Assembly (NCBI GenBank): GCA_963930775.1
Contig: OZ005702.1
Coordinates: 3,038,001 to 3,102,000, forward strand
DNA from: Cliona cf. orientalis
Lineage: Eukaryota > Porifera > Demospongiae > Clionaida > Clionaidae
DNA length: 64,000 nt
Direction of reading: 5' to 3'
The number at the start of each line of letters is the position of its first letter. Position 1 is the stretch's first letter. The notes beneath the pieces are model-generated. The model made no database searches, was not told the origin of the DNA, and worked only from the letters and a program-made list of their open reading frames with translations. Made by a program: the position numbers and the translations under genes. Shown one piece after another: positions 11,701-24,775 of this stretch.

Positions 11701-14700
11701 CCATTCATATTAACTAGAACTCTGTAGAGCACACGCACATTGCGCAATATATAGATGAACTTTGTGTGTATGGTTAATGTGAATTAGTGGAAATTCTGGT
11801 GGGTCCCAGTGATCCATGGTCAGCCAAAATACCACTGATTCTCTCTCTGCACCAGTATAGACTAGGAGGATATGGACTGCTACTACCTACATGTACATTT
11901 ATTAATAGCTACATGTACATGTATCTTACATTCTGATTTGGTTCCATAGGGCTTCACATTTCAGTCTGTAGCTACATGTAGTAGCCAAACAGTATATCAT
12001 GAGCATTATTTAGAATATTTCGACGATCTTTACAAGTTCATTCTTGGTACTTAGTTGTGTGCATGAGCACAAAGTATAATATGCATTATGCATTGAGTGG
12101 GCACTGTCGATAGGCGTGGCTACGATGGCTTACAAAAAGGCACTATTTGTGATGCTTGTGGATCGTGTCCCTTGATTTGAAGCACACTGAAGCCAGTTTT
12201 TCACCAAATTTGACTGATTCATTGTGCTTACGAGTCGCTCAGGTGCCTAGGTCTCGAGATAGGTGATTTTTGTGCTCACAACGACAATAATAATGATACG
12301 ACTGATTACTTTACCTCCTTGCGCATGCACACAGGGTAATAATTACATGTACATAAAATACTAGAATAAGAAAGCTAGGGAAGACACTGAAAGAGGTAGG
12401 GAAAAAGAGAGGGGAGGCTGAGGGAGAGGGAGGGGGAGGGAGGTAGGGAGAGAGCATCTACAGTGTATTACTGTTCTTCTCCTATATATCAGATGTTTGA
12501 GCACTCCCAAGCTCTTCATGCCCACCAGCAGCAGAGGCAGAGTCACCCTGGCCATTCCGCACATGCAGGAGGTCCACAGCCTGGCTCTACCTCCTCCTCC
12601 TCTTCCCACCAACCCTCGGTCCAGAGGCTAACTGTGGCCCAAGAGTCCTCCTTCAATCCATCAGCCTCTCAGCGAGTGCCTGCTTACCAGCGTCAACACA
12701 GCGCTGGGGGAGCCATCACCCAACAGCAGCTGGTCTCGGCACTGGCTGGTGCTATGGGCACTGTGCAACCATCTCATCTTTCTGCTGTAGATTTCTCTAC
12801 TGCTCGGGCATCCAGGTACATGTACATGTATGCCTTCCTCGTCTCCAGCCTCCCTCAGTTGTGTATGTATCATTCAAAAACTGAGAGCGTCGGGATGGGG
12901 CTGTAGGCGTCCATAATATTAGCATGCAGCCCTCAATTACCAATATCCTGAACACCATGATAAAAAATGTTCACTACAATATCTGATAGTTCATTTTGCA
13001 TGCAGTGACTTGTATCAGCAACATCTTGACATACATGTACATGTAGTGATGTGACTACCCTGAGATGACATTAATTTTCCTGTGTAATTCCCAGTCCTTC
13101 CCATTCCCTCCTTTTCCTCATTGTCATTAATTCACTTCACTTTCCCCTGCTGTACCCAGTTTCGTTATTGTCATTGATTACACCATCATGTAATTAAATT
13201 GCTGCTGGGATGTACTTGTAATTAGTGTCCCAGGAGTACTGCTGTAATTTTATGTATAAACTCTCCATCCTGTCTACAGTGCCCCATCCAGTCTGACTTC
13301 TGATCAGATCCTTCGGCCACCTCAGTCAACAGCAGGCTCCTCCCACAGGTCACGCCCACCTGTTCCTCCCACCCCTACCTCTGCTAACAGAGCTGGCAGT
13401 AGTTCAAGGAGGACACAGCCTGGCAGGTCCACTGCTAGTGGGCGTGGCAGTTCCCATGGACAAGCCACGGGGGGTGTCACTGGAGATGCCCTTCAACAAG
13501 CCTTGGCTAATGCATTTAGCACGATACAGACGCCATCACAGGTTAACCATCATTGTAATGTTTGCTAACTCTGTAAAAATCTCAGTCATTGTTGATATCA
13601 TATTATGTATGATGTGTAAATGTAAGGCATCAGGAACCGGATTCCCCCAGAACAGAATCCAAACGGGCCGGTGCTTAATGATATTCATAGGCTGTTATAC
13701 CTTTAAACTCCACCCATTTCTTTAATGTTTGTCTAATTAGCCCAAAGTCAAACCGGGTGGCCCACCCTGATCCAGGTATCCTGGGCGAAATACTGATAAT
13801 ATTATGGTTTACCCAGCTGGTGCCGTGGCCTGGCCATTCTGTATCTATAGTAGGCCTTCAGCTGAGTTTAAGTCTTACAGTGATGATAAGCAAGAGTACA
13901 GTAGATGCTGTGCAATGCTTTTCTTGTGGTTGCTGTGCTCTAGTTTTATTTATTATTATGCATCCTGCAAGCACTTGGTCACAATTGTGCTAAGGGTTTT
14001 GCACAATGGGCCTTCATTAAATTTTGTACAATACTTTAGAAAGTGTTAAATAGAATAAGGGCACGTTTATATGCCAGCCTGCCCACATAATTATAATTAC
14101 ATTGTATACAGGCAGCAGCCATTGCATTGATGCCTTATCCTCCCTTTCATAATAGGACTCAGAAGATGGTCTTACTCCAAGGCAGAGATATGCTGCTCAT
14201 GTAAGTCTAAGTGCATCAGTTTTATAATGATACCGTATTTTCCCGCTATTAAGCGCATGCGCTTATATCTCCACAGGAAGAAAACCTGCTCTTAATAGCG
14301 AAGTGCGCCTAATAACGAGATGCGCCTAACAAAGAATAGCTGCATCCAAGAACACATGCGCGTTCGCGGTATCATTTAGGGGCGTGGCCAATCGATCGAT
14401 CGATCCCACAGTCATTCGTGTTGCTGCATTCCGCCCAGCTCGAAATGGCGCTCATAGCTCGAAGAATCTGATAATCGATAGTAGCCATTATGATTTCGAG
14501 TAACTTGAAACGGCTGGAATCTTGGGCTAGTAAAGAAAGCATGCAGATATCGAGGTCAAGGGTCACATATGCGCTTATAAGCAAAATGCACCTAACAACG
14601 AGTACTTAGGTCAGGAAAATGGCATGCGCTTAATAATGAATATGCGCTTATATATATAAGCGAGATGTGCCTAATAACGAGAAAATACGGCATGTACCTT

Positions 14701-14859
14701 CAATGAAAATTCTTCACCCTATTTGTACTATGTCATGCTTTCCCTCAGTTGATTCAGCTTCATTCCATGGGTATCAGTGATGATTCAGCTTGTCTCCAAG
14801 CTCTGGAGGCTACAGGAGGAGACTTAGAGGCTGCTCTTGAAATACTTTACTCCAAATAA
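8717..14859 (+). CDS. UBL7: UBL7 orthologue, ubiquitin-like/UBA protein
   Basis: The model has ten exons: 8717-8864, 8926-9036, 10433-10503, 10656-10737, 10823-10880, 11163-11364, 12493-12815, 13280-13541, 14156-14200 and 14749-14859. They total 1413 nt, encoding 470 residues with all phases consistent. The N-terminal ubiquitin-like domain (about residues 1-86) includes RLVYAGRVLKTGKTIEHY, whose codons are joined by splicing out a 61-bp intron. A helical middle region (RILSNSSLL, RALSNRQLIAELSNPDSL, YLGSYPQM) is followed by an acidic stretch and a long Ser/Gln/Pro-rich linker with the conserved ITQQQLVSALAGA. The UBA domain ends the protein (LHSMGISDDSACLQALEAT, GGDLEAALEILYSK). Domain order and these motifs match animal UBL7, a ubiquitin-binding shuttle-type protein. 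It is longer than human UBL7 (about 380 residues), mainly in the linker. Confidence 0.95.
9458..9907. mobile_element. TA-flanked MITE, copy 1 (UBL7 intron 2)
   Basis: The ends CCGTATTTTC and GAAAATACGG are inverted and flanked by TA on both sides, as in Tc1/mariner-type insertions. Internal subterminal repeats of TTAATAGCGA/GCGCTTAATA type recur near both ends. About 450 bp, strongly similar to the copy at 14233-14690. A short minus-strand ORF containing AMSAISSWAEC is shared by both copies but is not clearly a transposase. Confidence 0.85.
10881..11162. repeat. TACATGTA-rich intron 5 of UBL7
   Basis: The intron contains many TACATGTACATG palindromic repeats, also seen at 10778-10798, 11400-11420, 11886-11925 and 12814-12832. 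These 4-bp-core palindromes are a general compositional feature of this part of the window. Confidence 0.7.
12101..12285 (+). repeat. Dispersed repeat copy 2 (UBL7 intron 6)
   Basis: The plus-orientation copy contains GAAGCCAGTTTTTCACC, GTGCTTACGAGTCGCTCAGG and TTTTTGTGCTCACAACGA. It matches the minus copy at 2169-2351 and the two at the right edge of the window. Confidence 0.65.
14233..14690. mobile_element. TA-flanked MITE, copy 2 (UBL7 intron 9)
   Basis: Same family as 9458-9907: it begins CCGTATTTTC after TA and ends GAAAATACGG. The right flanking dinucleotide reads CA, probably a decayed TA. Two copies of one family lie in introns of one gene in the same orientation. Confidence 0.85.
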
Positions 14860-14860
14860 A
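14855..14860 (+). terminator. Polyadenylation signal overlapping the UBL7 stop codon
   Basis: AATAAA at 14855-14860 contains the stop codon TAA (14857-14859). If used, the 3' UTR would be only about 10-30 bases. Confidence 0.6.
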
Positions 14861-17800
14861 GTGTTCCAACAGTGTATTATACAGATATATTATTATCATT
14901 CTGTTAGTCTGCAGCTGCCTTGACACTTTCACATAATATTATTATAGAGTGGGCTGGGTATACCATATGGCAGGTAATTTTCGTGGAAAGTCTGAAAAAG
15001 CCTATAAGATTAATTTTCGTGGTTTTAAATTTCGTGATAGGGGTGTGGTACTGCTGCATAAGCGATGATGTATTAATCGATACACGTGCTCTCAGTCTTC
15101 TTTGTTACTACGCCATACCTACAGAGACTTGGACAAATAGCATGAGATAGAAGTAGCGATTACGGACCTCCAAATTTCACCAGTTTTTCCGCGGAACCTC
15201 TCCCAGTGGGATATCAGTGTTTGAGTATCAGAAGGTAGCTCTCCACGAGCTCTATCCAACGAGGTAAAACCGTTACGAAGCCACGCCCACCTAAACTTTC
15301 CCCATAGAAACTTACATGTAATACAAGGAAAAATGAAGCTAGCGGTGATTCCACGCAACCGATTTGCAAGGTTAAGGCCTCGGTAGATAGCTTTTTCATT
15401 GAGCTATCTGCTACAATTTGTTTCATGAGAGTACTCCTAGCCAGAGCCAAGATATTCACAATCTACTGCAGGCCCTTGGAGGTCCATAATTGCTAATAGA
15501 AGAATATTAGTGTCAAAGACCCCTCGAAAATTACCCACCATACATTATACTATAAATCACGAATATTTCAATGTTAAAGTATTTTTGGACAGCATTATAT
15601 TATAGCTTGTGCATGATTAAACACATGTGCAATATTAATGACAATGCGGTACAGGGTCGTTTGTCCGAAAATTATTTAATTATCACATGAAATATTTTAG
15701 ACACAAAGTATTCACGATTTATGGTATGATATATGGGTAATAATATTATTACTGAAGATTGTGATAATTTGATCTGTAATAATCATCATCCTGGTTATCA
15801 ATAATTGAAACTTGCTTGTAATACTATATTATGTATATTATTTCCTTGAAGCATAAAATCTTAAACCAAACTTCACAAAAAATTCTTAAATTGGGCATGG
15901 CTGTTGACATCTCTAGTGCCTTTGAACTTTATTGTAACCATAAACTCTGAATCCTTTTCTTTCACAGTTATGATGACATTGTTGAACACATACAAATAAT
16001 TATTATTATTATACTATATATCTTAGGATGTCAAGTCTGAGAATATTCATAAAAAATTTTAATTAATACTCGTGCATGTCTACACCAGAGATACTTAATG
16101 CAAACTATCACCCTTTTTTCTCCAAACTGCCTTAAACTTAAGTCTACTCCATTTTAAACACACTGAAGTTTTATTGTACAGCAGTATGCTCACATTAATT
16201 TTATTATGCAGCCATTAATAATTAAGTAGCTATGTAACAACATCTCCACTTGTGTCCAGTAGAGGTTAGTGGATATGTCAATTTCCATATCAGTTTGTAC
16301 CTGTATAGCAGTAGATCTAGACTTGCCTAGCTACTGTGATCCCAAATGTTAACTGCGCCCATAATAATATTGAATCATGGAGAAGTCTAAAGAGCTGAAA
16401 ATCATAACTGATTTGCTTTAATTATATTCTCCTAACAGATCAAGCTTCCACCAAATACCCAGACATTTGACCCATCACATGCTGCTGGGATATGCTATCA
16501 TATAGCTAAAGTACCTGTTCAGTGATTTATGTGATAGTCTTGACAGGAGTGCCTCTCAATGATATGGCTTCAGTTTTGCCTCAGAATCCAGCTTCATAAT
16601 ATTATTGTTATTATTGCTGAAGTATTCTTCTGTATATATAGTCCATGGTCCACCAGCTAGTGGATATTGTTGGGTAGTGAGGATTTGTCGAAACTGCTCA
16701 TTTTGCATAATTTTAGTGTTAACAATCATATCTGTAGCATGAACAGCAAGTCAAGCAGATCACGTATGATGGGATGCTGTAGAGTCAGCATTTAATATGG
16801 AGCATTATCAGTAACTGTTAGCAATCAGTAGGTCTGGGCCAATAATACTGCTTCCAAAGGCGCTACCATCACGTTTTGCAAGGGAATCATTTTTATCTGA
16901 GGAAGTCATTTATTCCTGGATGAAATACATGCATTGTCATTTATTCCACTGAGTGTCATATATATACTCCATCTCATACAATATCAAGTAGCTGTGTGTC
17001 AGCATGTGCATAATATTATTACGCAGAGCACTAGAGGCTTGAATATGCCATTGGGTTTGTTTATTATTAATAACTTACAGAGTAATCAATGTATGTCTAG
17101 GTAGTTATCAAGCTTTAATTTTAAATACAGCTGTCTGTCAATGTACATCTTAGGCTAACTGTGTAATTATTATATTATATAGTCCATGACATAACTAGGC
17201 TAGTAATAAGTAATAGTATTCTGTGGCTATAGGGATATACACGTGCAATACGTAGCTTACTGATATAATACTACTGCTACTGTGGTTGTTATGCATAATA
17301 GTGACATAAGAGGCCCGGAAGGTAGCACCAATTCTCATCAAGTAGCTAGACAAGGTTGCAGTGCACACCTATATGCACTATCCATGTAATAACGAATGTC
17401 AAAACAATGTGACTAGTCTAGCACCTGCTAAGTAATTATCACTTTAACTTCACGTAAGTCAGGACTAATTGCATGTACACCGTAAGAAGGTAGTGCAACA
17501 CCTGCAAAGCAATTAAGTCTGTATCTGTGCAACTGTCTACATAATTCACTATGGCATAGTAACATATTGTGATTCAGGTGGAGTTAATCAGTCCTTCCCA
17601 GAAAGAAGTTAAGACAACAATTAATACACTGAATGGATTGGGAAATAATGGCATACGCATCAACTGTGATACTGATTCAGTGCATACATGTACAGGTGTG
17701 ACTGTGAACTGTTATGCATTACACTATGCTAGCTTCCTTCTCTATGATTCTAATGCTGCTACACGATGTACATGTAATCATTTCTCGCTTGCAAGTAGTT

Positions 17801-17903
17801 AAGCAATAATTACAAAACAGGTGCTAGAGTCAGTAATGGATGTACATGCATGTGTATCAAAATTAATCATAAAGAAGCATATTATTGTTATGTATACTCT
17901 GAT
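14861..17903. other. Intergenic region between UBL7 and gene A
   Basis: AT-rich with many AATATT/TAATAAT runs. No coding exon is supported. It includes the MITE-like element at 15164-15485. Confidence 0.55.
15164..15485. mobile_element. MITE-like element with GGACCTCCAA ends
   Basis: GGACCTCCAA at 15164-15173 is exactly inverted at 15476-15485, bounding 322 bp that is more GC-rich than its surroundings. Overlapping minus-strand ORFs inside look non-coding. A target duplication is not clear. Confidence 0.5.
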
Positions 17904-17910
17904 TATAAAA
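17904..17910 (+). promoter_or_regulatory. TATA box of gene A
   Basis: TATAAAAGG lies 80 bp upstream of the ATG at 17984. Gene C has the same TATAAAAG at a similar distance, supporting a shared core promoter type. Confidence 0.7.
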
Positions 17911-17983
17911 GGCAACAAGCCAGCAAGAACCTAGCTTTCAGGCAGACAAATTTTCAGTCTGCATAATTTCAGTGAAGGTGAAG

Positions 17984-20900
17984 ATGGAAAAGGCTATTGC
18001 AAATAGCCTGATTGCTCTCTGTGTTGTGTTTGCTGTAGGCAATCCAACTGCAAATGCTGTCCCAATGACCTCATATCATCAGCAAAGGATCTACATCCAG
18101 CAAGGCAGTGTCCTCGATGATATAACTGAAGCCTTGAGTGTGAGTGAATACCGTATCTCTGTAGCTATGTACATATTGCATTGCAACAATCATTCAGCTG
18201 CAAAATATGATTTTTTTTATTTATACAGGATGCATTAAATGACATACTTACTGAAGCAAAAAATGATATTGTAACGGACTTAAAGTCTGCTTTGTTTGAC
18301 ATTCTGCGTGAACAGATAAACAATTTCGTTTCAGTTGGAGAAATAGACTTTGACGAAAATCACATTCAGTTCACGGCCGATCCATCTTCTAACGTAGACC
18401 TATTTCAGTTGCTCCCGTTCAGCTCTCAACTCCCTTTGCCCAGCATTGCAGTTGATCAAGTGTCATATACATTTGCTACAAGTGAACTGGCTATTTCTAC
18501 TCGTGGCTACGGTTCTCAGACCATCATTCCTGAGGTGCTCAACCTACAAAATGTTGCTCTTTCCATTGATGTCATGCTTCAAAATGTGGACACCCTGGTG
18601 GTAACATTCTCTGGAGAGTTTGTTCTTGGAGGAGCAACTATCCCAGTGGAGGCCGTCTATACTCATGCTTCCAGAGATGTTAGTGTTACAGCTGAAGTGC
18701 CTAGCATTACTATCAACTTCCAGGATGCTGCAAGTGAGCTAGTTGATCTCGATCTTCCAAGAGCTCTGCATGGATCAGTTACTATCCCAGCCTTTGCCAT
18801 TTCTGGAATGGTAACATCATCAGGTGAGAGAAAATTGATCATCAGCGCAACAGGAGGTGATATACATGTCTACATCATCTATAAGAAAACAGACCAGGCA
18901 AGGAAGGCAATAGCAGTTGAAATGTCTAATATTGAACTTGCGTCTGTTCTCAGTGATGTGACTGGACTAGACATTAGTGGTATTCCTTACTTTGGTACTA
19001 CTGTCCTGCCAACCATTGCACTGACATATGCCACGGACAGCATTGATGATCTCCCTGATGATGTTTTTGCCAACAGCCCACTCTTAAGTGGTGTAGGAAG
19101 TAGCATTGAAGAAGATTTCACCGCTTTGATATTATTTGACTTTTCAGATGATCCTATCCGTTTGCGCTACAGTGGTGGACTGCCTTCATTTCAACCAGCA
19201 TCTCCCGGTAGCCTCAGTATCAATAGCCTCATTTCTGCTATTCCCAGTGTTGATCTCGGCAGCATCCCACTTCCACCTGGAGTTAGTGGAGTTCTAGACT
19301 TGAGCATTGATGAATTTGTCCTAAACATTCAAGACAGATCGATTAAAATTGCTGCAAGTTATCCTGGCTCGCTCACATTCTTTGACGGGTTTCTGACAGT
19401 TGACAATCCTATGATAGTTGTTGAAGCGTCCACTCAAGGAGTGACCATAGATGTTGATGGCGACCTAAGCATTTCTGGAAGTGATTTTGATGTGAGTATC
19501 GAACGAGATGAAGCATCGGGAGATTATGTTCTATCGGCTCAAGCTACCGAGTTGCCAATCACAAGCCTTATCAGTCAGTTCCAGAGCGAGGTGCTTCCAT
19601 CTGAACTAAACTCTCTCCTTAGCAGCCTACCATTCTTCAGCTTCTCTATTGAAGATCCCAGTATCTCGTTCCCTCTCTCCTCCTCTCCACTTCAGATTCA
19701 GCTGGGAGGTACTCCAGTTATTAGCGGATACAGCACGGTTCATATGGCCTCGGTGATCATCAGGCAGGGAGGAAAGACTCTCCTCGTACAAGGATTTGAT
19801 CTCGGAGCTGTTAACCTCGCTAGCTTCTTGCAGGGTATCACTGGATTCAACTTTAACACCATTCCTATTCTGAATCAGGATTTGGAAGCGGCAATTTTGA
19901 TTTCCCCAGTGACTCTACCAAACGTGCAGCTAACTGGAGACAAGCTTAGCGGATTCTCTGTCACAAAAGGATTGTCAGTCCAAGCTACCATGCAGTTCCC
20001 ACCCGACTGCTCTGCAGATGCATTCTGTGCTGTGGCTGCATTCCTACTCGGACCAGATGCTCAATTAAACATTCAGGGTACTATTGCTTCAGCTACTGAT
20101 TTCTCTCTCATTGCTGGTGTCTCCAATATCAACTTGGGCAGCGGAATTATCATGTCTGAAGCTGGATTGGAGATCAAAGGAGGGTTGGAGAATAGTGTTG
20201 GAATTTTTGGGGCTATTGATTTGGGTGATCCTGACATCACTCTGACTGGCCGAGTGTTCCTCAGTACCAGTGGTGTCGTCTTGGAGATGACCATGAGTGG
20301 TTGCTGGGAGAATGCCTTTGGTGCCAGCTGGTTGGACATCTGCAGCATTCAGGCTTCCGTGGCCATGATTCCTGGAATCACACTGACTGGTCTTTCTCTT
20401 GGTGCACAAGTCCGTATTGGAGATGATTCTTGTGGTACTCCTCTTACTGCTACTGGCTTTGTGGGTATAGACATTCTTACACCTACAAGGAACTACTACT
20501 ATGTTAACCTTGAGGGATCCGCAACTGTCGGTTCAATATTGGAAGCCTTGTGTATTGACATCAGTATCCCAGCACCACTTGCTGAGAGCGGTTTTCCTAA
20601 TGGATTCCTTTCGTCCTTTTCTCTATTTGGAGTTGAGCTGCCTCATGTGCCCCTCAGTATTCCACAGGGCTACAGATTCAAAGGAACCCTCAACATTCTT
20701 GGCCTAGAAGCATCTGCTGATGTAAACATAGGTTTCCCTGATGGAATCTACTTCGCTGTTGCTCTGCCACCAATAAATGTGGGTGGCCTCCTTCGAATGT
20801 CTGCCTCTCAGTCTGATACGTCTAATGGGCCTTTCCTGACAGCTGACATTGACTTCTTACCAACTCCTAATGTTGACATTCAAGCGAGTGGTTATCTCTC

Positions 20901-21995
20901 TGTTCTTGGCATTTCTCTCGAAACCACCCTGACTATCACAAACACTCAGTTCATATTTAACATACAGGGGAGTTTTCTTGGCTTGTTTGAGGCCTCACTA
21001 CACATCTATGCCTCTTATGGAAGTATTCAAACTGCAGCCTTCCGAGTACAGGGTTCATTCACCAACAACCTCTACAGCACTCTCGAGAATCAGATCAAAA
21101 ATGTGCTCAATGCAGCTGGAGAAGAGGCTACTAAGGCATTTGATGCTGTTCAACGAGAACTAGATAGTGCAAGGAACAGCCTCAACAGTGCACAAGACAC
21201 TTTAGATGCTGCACGTAGAGAAGTGGATTCAGCACAAAGTGCATTTGATGATGCTGTTGACGAGGTAGCAAGTCTAAGGAGAGATGTCGACAGTATTTGC
21301 AGTACACGTAGCTGCAGCTCTGGTAAGTTAAAATGGACATTGATATGCATATACACTCAATAATAGCCGGTAGTAGTCATCCTAAATCAATTGTACCTTT
21401 AATATGCATGCTAACTGTTCTATTTCCAGTCTGCATTGGTTGCCCCGATGGCTTCACTTGCTGTGGCACTGTATGGGGAGTTTGTGTCTGCACTCATCCC
21501 ACCTGGGACAGCTGCTGCACAAGGATACCTGATCCAATCTGTGAAGCGGAGAATGTTGCCTGTCTTGCACTCAAAGAGCCCATCAAGTTAGCACTGAGGG
21601 CAGCTGAGGAAATTGTGGATTCTTCTCGAGTCACACTTGAAGCTGCTAAAGCTGCTCTCGCCATACCAGAAGCAGGTCTCATAGTTGCAGAGGAAGGAGT
21701 AGGTATTGCTGAGAAGGCTGTTGAGGGAGTTGAAGCTGCTTTTGCTGCAGGACTGAAAGCTGCTGAATTCATTGCAAAGCTTGGTCTTAATGGTCTGATC
21801 AGCATCCGAGAGATCAGTTTTGATGTCAGTCTTGGTTCAGCTTCTGGTGGATCATTCTCTGGCTCGGTGACAGCGGTGTTTGGAGGAGCTTCTGAGGTGA
21901 CCATATCCTTCAACATCAACCTCTATGACATCACTTCAATGGTGAAACAGCTGGTTGATGAAATTGGAGATGGACTGTCATCCCTTTTTGGTTAA
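17984..21995 (+). CDS. Gene A: large secreted beta-rich protein with coiled coils and Cys-rich knot
   Basis: Three exons, 17984-18139, 18229-21322 and 21430-21995, give 1271 residues with consistent phases. Exon 1 is a signal peptide (hydrophobic IALCVVFAV, likely cleavage after ANA). Exon 2 (about 1030 residues) is Gly/Ser/Ile/Val-rich and predicted beta. It contains GGTPVISGYSTVHMASVIIR and MTMSGCWENAFGASWLDIC, followed by a coiled coil rich in AQ/DAA heptads (about residues 1000-1075). Exon 3 gives a Cys-rich module (CIGCPDGFTCCGTVWGVCVC, then SCC) that vaguely recalls granulin spacing. A second Ala-rich helix and a beta segment (NGLISIREISFDVSLGS) follow. There is no transmembrane segment, so it is probably secreted and possibly oligomeric. 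I do not recognise a named family. The ATG at 17984 is chosen because the in-frame GTG at 17972 is not a plausible start. Confidence 0.93.
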
Positions 21996-24770
21996 GAATT
22001 GAACAAATTGTATCAAAAATTGCAAGCTTAGTGCTATACATGCATGTAGCATCTAGGTGTATTATATGCATGTGTTATAGAGTTTACATAGCTAGCTACA
22101 GCCACAACATTAGGTTTAGAAATGTAGTCGTATATTTCCTTCTGAATGCTTAGAGATATACATCACACAAACACTTGTTCAGCATAACAAAATTAATGTA
22201 ATACAGTGGAACATACCTCATGCCCCATGCATGGGCCAAAAATCAGTGGAAAAGAGGAGTACAGGTAAATTTTAGATGCCAATAACTCTGTATGTTGGCC
22301 CAGGATATTATATAGCTCGAATGAGCAACCTACACCTTGAGCCTGAGCACTAGTCTCGTGCCCAGCCTCTTTATAGCACGCCGATAAGAGTCCATAATAG
22401 TACTATAATAATAGCACCTTGCTATTAGATAGTTATAATATTATGGTCTTAGAACTGAGGTCGTGCTATTTTGCTATTTAATAAAGTTTTGTAGTTAGTG
22501 TTAGGAGGTGTACTAGTTTGCTATTTTGCTACCTTTAAGTTAGTTAATCTTAGGAGGCGTGCTATTTTGCTATTTTGCTACATAGCTATTTTAGTTAGTC
22601 TTAGAATTTTACTGCCACTTTGTGTCAATAGGAGGTAACTAAGTAGCTTAGTTCCTTGTAGGTTTTACTTAGTTACTTGTAAAATTAATGTTACTTGTAA
22701 ATTTGGCCAATAGGATCCATGATATTATGAGAGCTTCAAGGCAAATAGCTGTACTACTATAGCAACAGTTGTAAAACTCTAAATATTAAACTTAGCTCAC
22801 CTCGGCCAATGGGATCCACAGTATTTAGCATCCCTCTGTCCCCTTAGTAACACCCTCACTACACTTGGGTGTCACAGCTCAGGGCCATCGGGATGCTAAA
22901 TCACTGTAGATCCCTTGTCTTCAGTGTCTAACTATTATTTAGAAGCTGTGCTATTTTGCTATTTTAGTTAGTCTTAGAAGCCGTGCTATTTGCTATTAAG
23001 TTTGTGCTATTTTGCTACTTTCAATAGCAAAATAGCAACAATACTAGCAAAATAGCAACAATACTATTGTTGCTATTTTGCTATTAGGTAATAACTAGAT
23101 GGTTTTGTTGCTATTTTGCTGTTGAAAGTAGCAAAATAGCATAAAATAGCAAATAGCATGGCTTCTAAGACTAACTAAAATAGCAAAATAGCACTGAGCA
23201 AAATAGCACACTAGATAGGCGAAATGGTATCAATAGCAAAATAGCAATAATAGTATAATAGCAGCAAAACCTAACATGGGTGCATACCCGGGAGTGGGAG
23301 CTGACTTGCAAATTATTATATTGTACTATGATGCCACAAACCAGATATTTGGGAGTGCTTTCCACAATACTATATATAGGGTGTATTTTATGGAACTTGA
23401 GTTATATCCCTGGTAAGCGTCCATGCGCGCAGCAAGTATAGGTGCCCATGGGCACTCATCCAGACACTATGGTATATACTCAGGGTACAACTTGACATCC
23501 ATACACCTTAGAAAACCATATAGCAACATAAGTTTCAACCCCAATTTGTGGGATAGTTAGAGGTGGTAGAGGGTCATTAGTATGTTAGCAGGTCAATAGT
23601 GACTGCTACCAAAATACATAGTTAGATGTTGGTTTCGTAATTCTGCTCATGGCTTGCCACTTCATAGAGTATGCAAAATCAATGAGTTCAAACAAAATGC
23701 TGTCACAATTAAGGTTGAATTGGCTGATCATGAACAGATGTTGAGTCCGGGCCAAGGCTAATGAGTCGAAAGGAGACTTGAATACAACCATTGAACATAA
23801 TTTTCCCAAGGAACCAGCCTGTGCATGTACACACTCATATATGGCAACAGTCCCACTGCAGAGGAGCTCTATGAAGCCTGCCCTATATATACTCTCTGCT
23901 CTATACCTATTCAGACGCCATCATTAATTTTAGCAAAAGTGGACTGAACAAATTTTCCCATGATCCATCCTAAGCACACATCCAAGCAACCATCCAATTA
24001 GAGGAGTTTTGTAAAGTTATGTCATTAAGGTTACGGGTACCGGGTGACAGTTTGCATCTGGAAATTTTCGCGAGTAACAAGCTATTTGTATCTCCACAAG
24101 GGAAGCAGCTATGAAGCTGAAATAAAAACGAAATTATAGCTAACATGATGATAGAGACAGCTGTCTCAACATTGGACCTTCCCGTCGTGAAAGTCAGGCA
24201 ATGGCCGCCATTGTCACGAACTCTTGCGTCAAGTTTTACCTAGACAGAGGAGTCTAGTCTACTATCTACAGCTTATTTATGAAGTACTTAACTTACTCCA
24301 GTGCTGGAGTTGGTTCCCAAGTTCATAGAGCCTCCACAAAGGGAAAGCTACACAAAAGAAGGTAATTTACGCCAAGCGTAATGGCGGACCAGGTCCGGCG
24401 TCAACACGGCTGTCTAGCTGCTTTCTGACAGGTGGCCTTCAAATTTACACCAACTCCAGCTCTGCCCACATGTCTGAGTAATAAGATAAACACTTCCTTA
24501 CGGTCAAAAGAGAAGCCATCTACACTAAACTTGACGCAGAGTTTTCATTTGCGGTTCGCCTTGGTATGCTCCATTACTCACTATGGGAAATGCCCGTGCG
24601 TGGGCGAACTGTCACCCGTAACCTTTATAGCTACCCTCCACTCTCCTATTCAGATGCTATCATATTCAGCAAATTGAAGTTCGCTTGATGGGTGGTTATA
24701 ATTGGCACTAGGGGCCACCAGGTACATAAATTGAACTGTAAGCATTGACTGGTGCTACCCTTATTCCCAT
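21996..24770. other. Intergenic region between gene A and the giant element
   Basis: No supported gene. It contains the GCTATTTTGCTATTT repeat field (22420-23260). Short ORFs near 23171, 23606 and 24432 lack coding features. Confidence 0.5.
22420..23260. repeat. GCTATTTTGCTATT repeat field with inverted copies
   Basis: The unit TGCTATTTTGCTATT, often followed by AGTTAGTCTTAGAAG, recurs many times. From about 23020 it also appears in inverted form (AATAGCAAAATAGCA), so long hairpins can form. It is not a regular tandem array. Confidence 0.7.
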
Positions 24771-24775
24771 GCACC
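24771..24775. repeat. Left target site duplication GCACC
   Basis: GCACC abuts the left terminal inverted repeat and is repeated directly after the right one at 38892-38896. Confidence 0.75.

Noticed and set aside
15119..15459. Overlapping minus-strand ORFs of about 80 residues
   Set aside because: They are contained in an inverted-repeat MITE-like segment and have no protein-like motif.
17972..17983. GTG as start of gene A (and TTG at 39005 for gene B)
   Set aside because: Non-ATG starts are unlikely here, and the ATGs at 17984 and 39026 directly begin good signal peptides.
20073..20409. Minus-strand ORFs opposite genes A, B and C (also 41068-41653 and 50630-51101)
   Set aside because: They recur at the same place in every paralogue as antisense shadows of the conserved coding strand.
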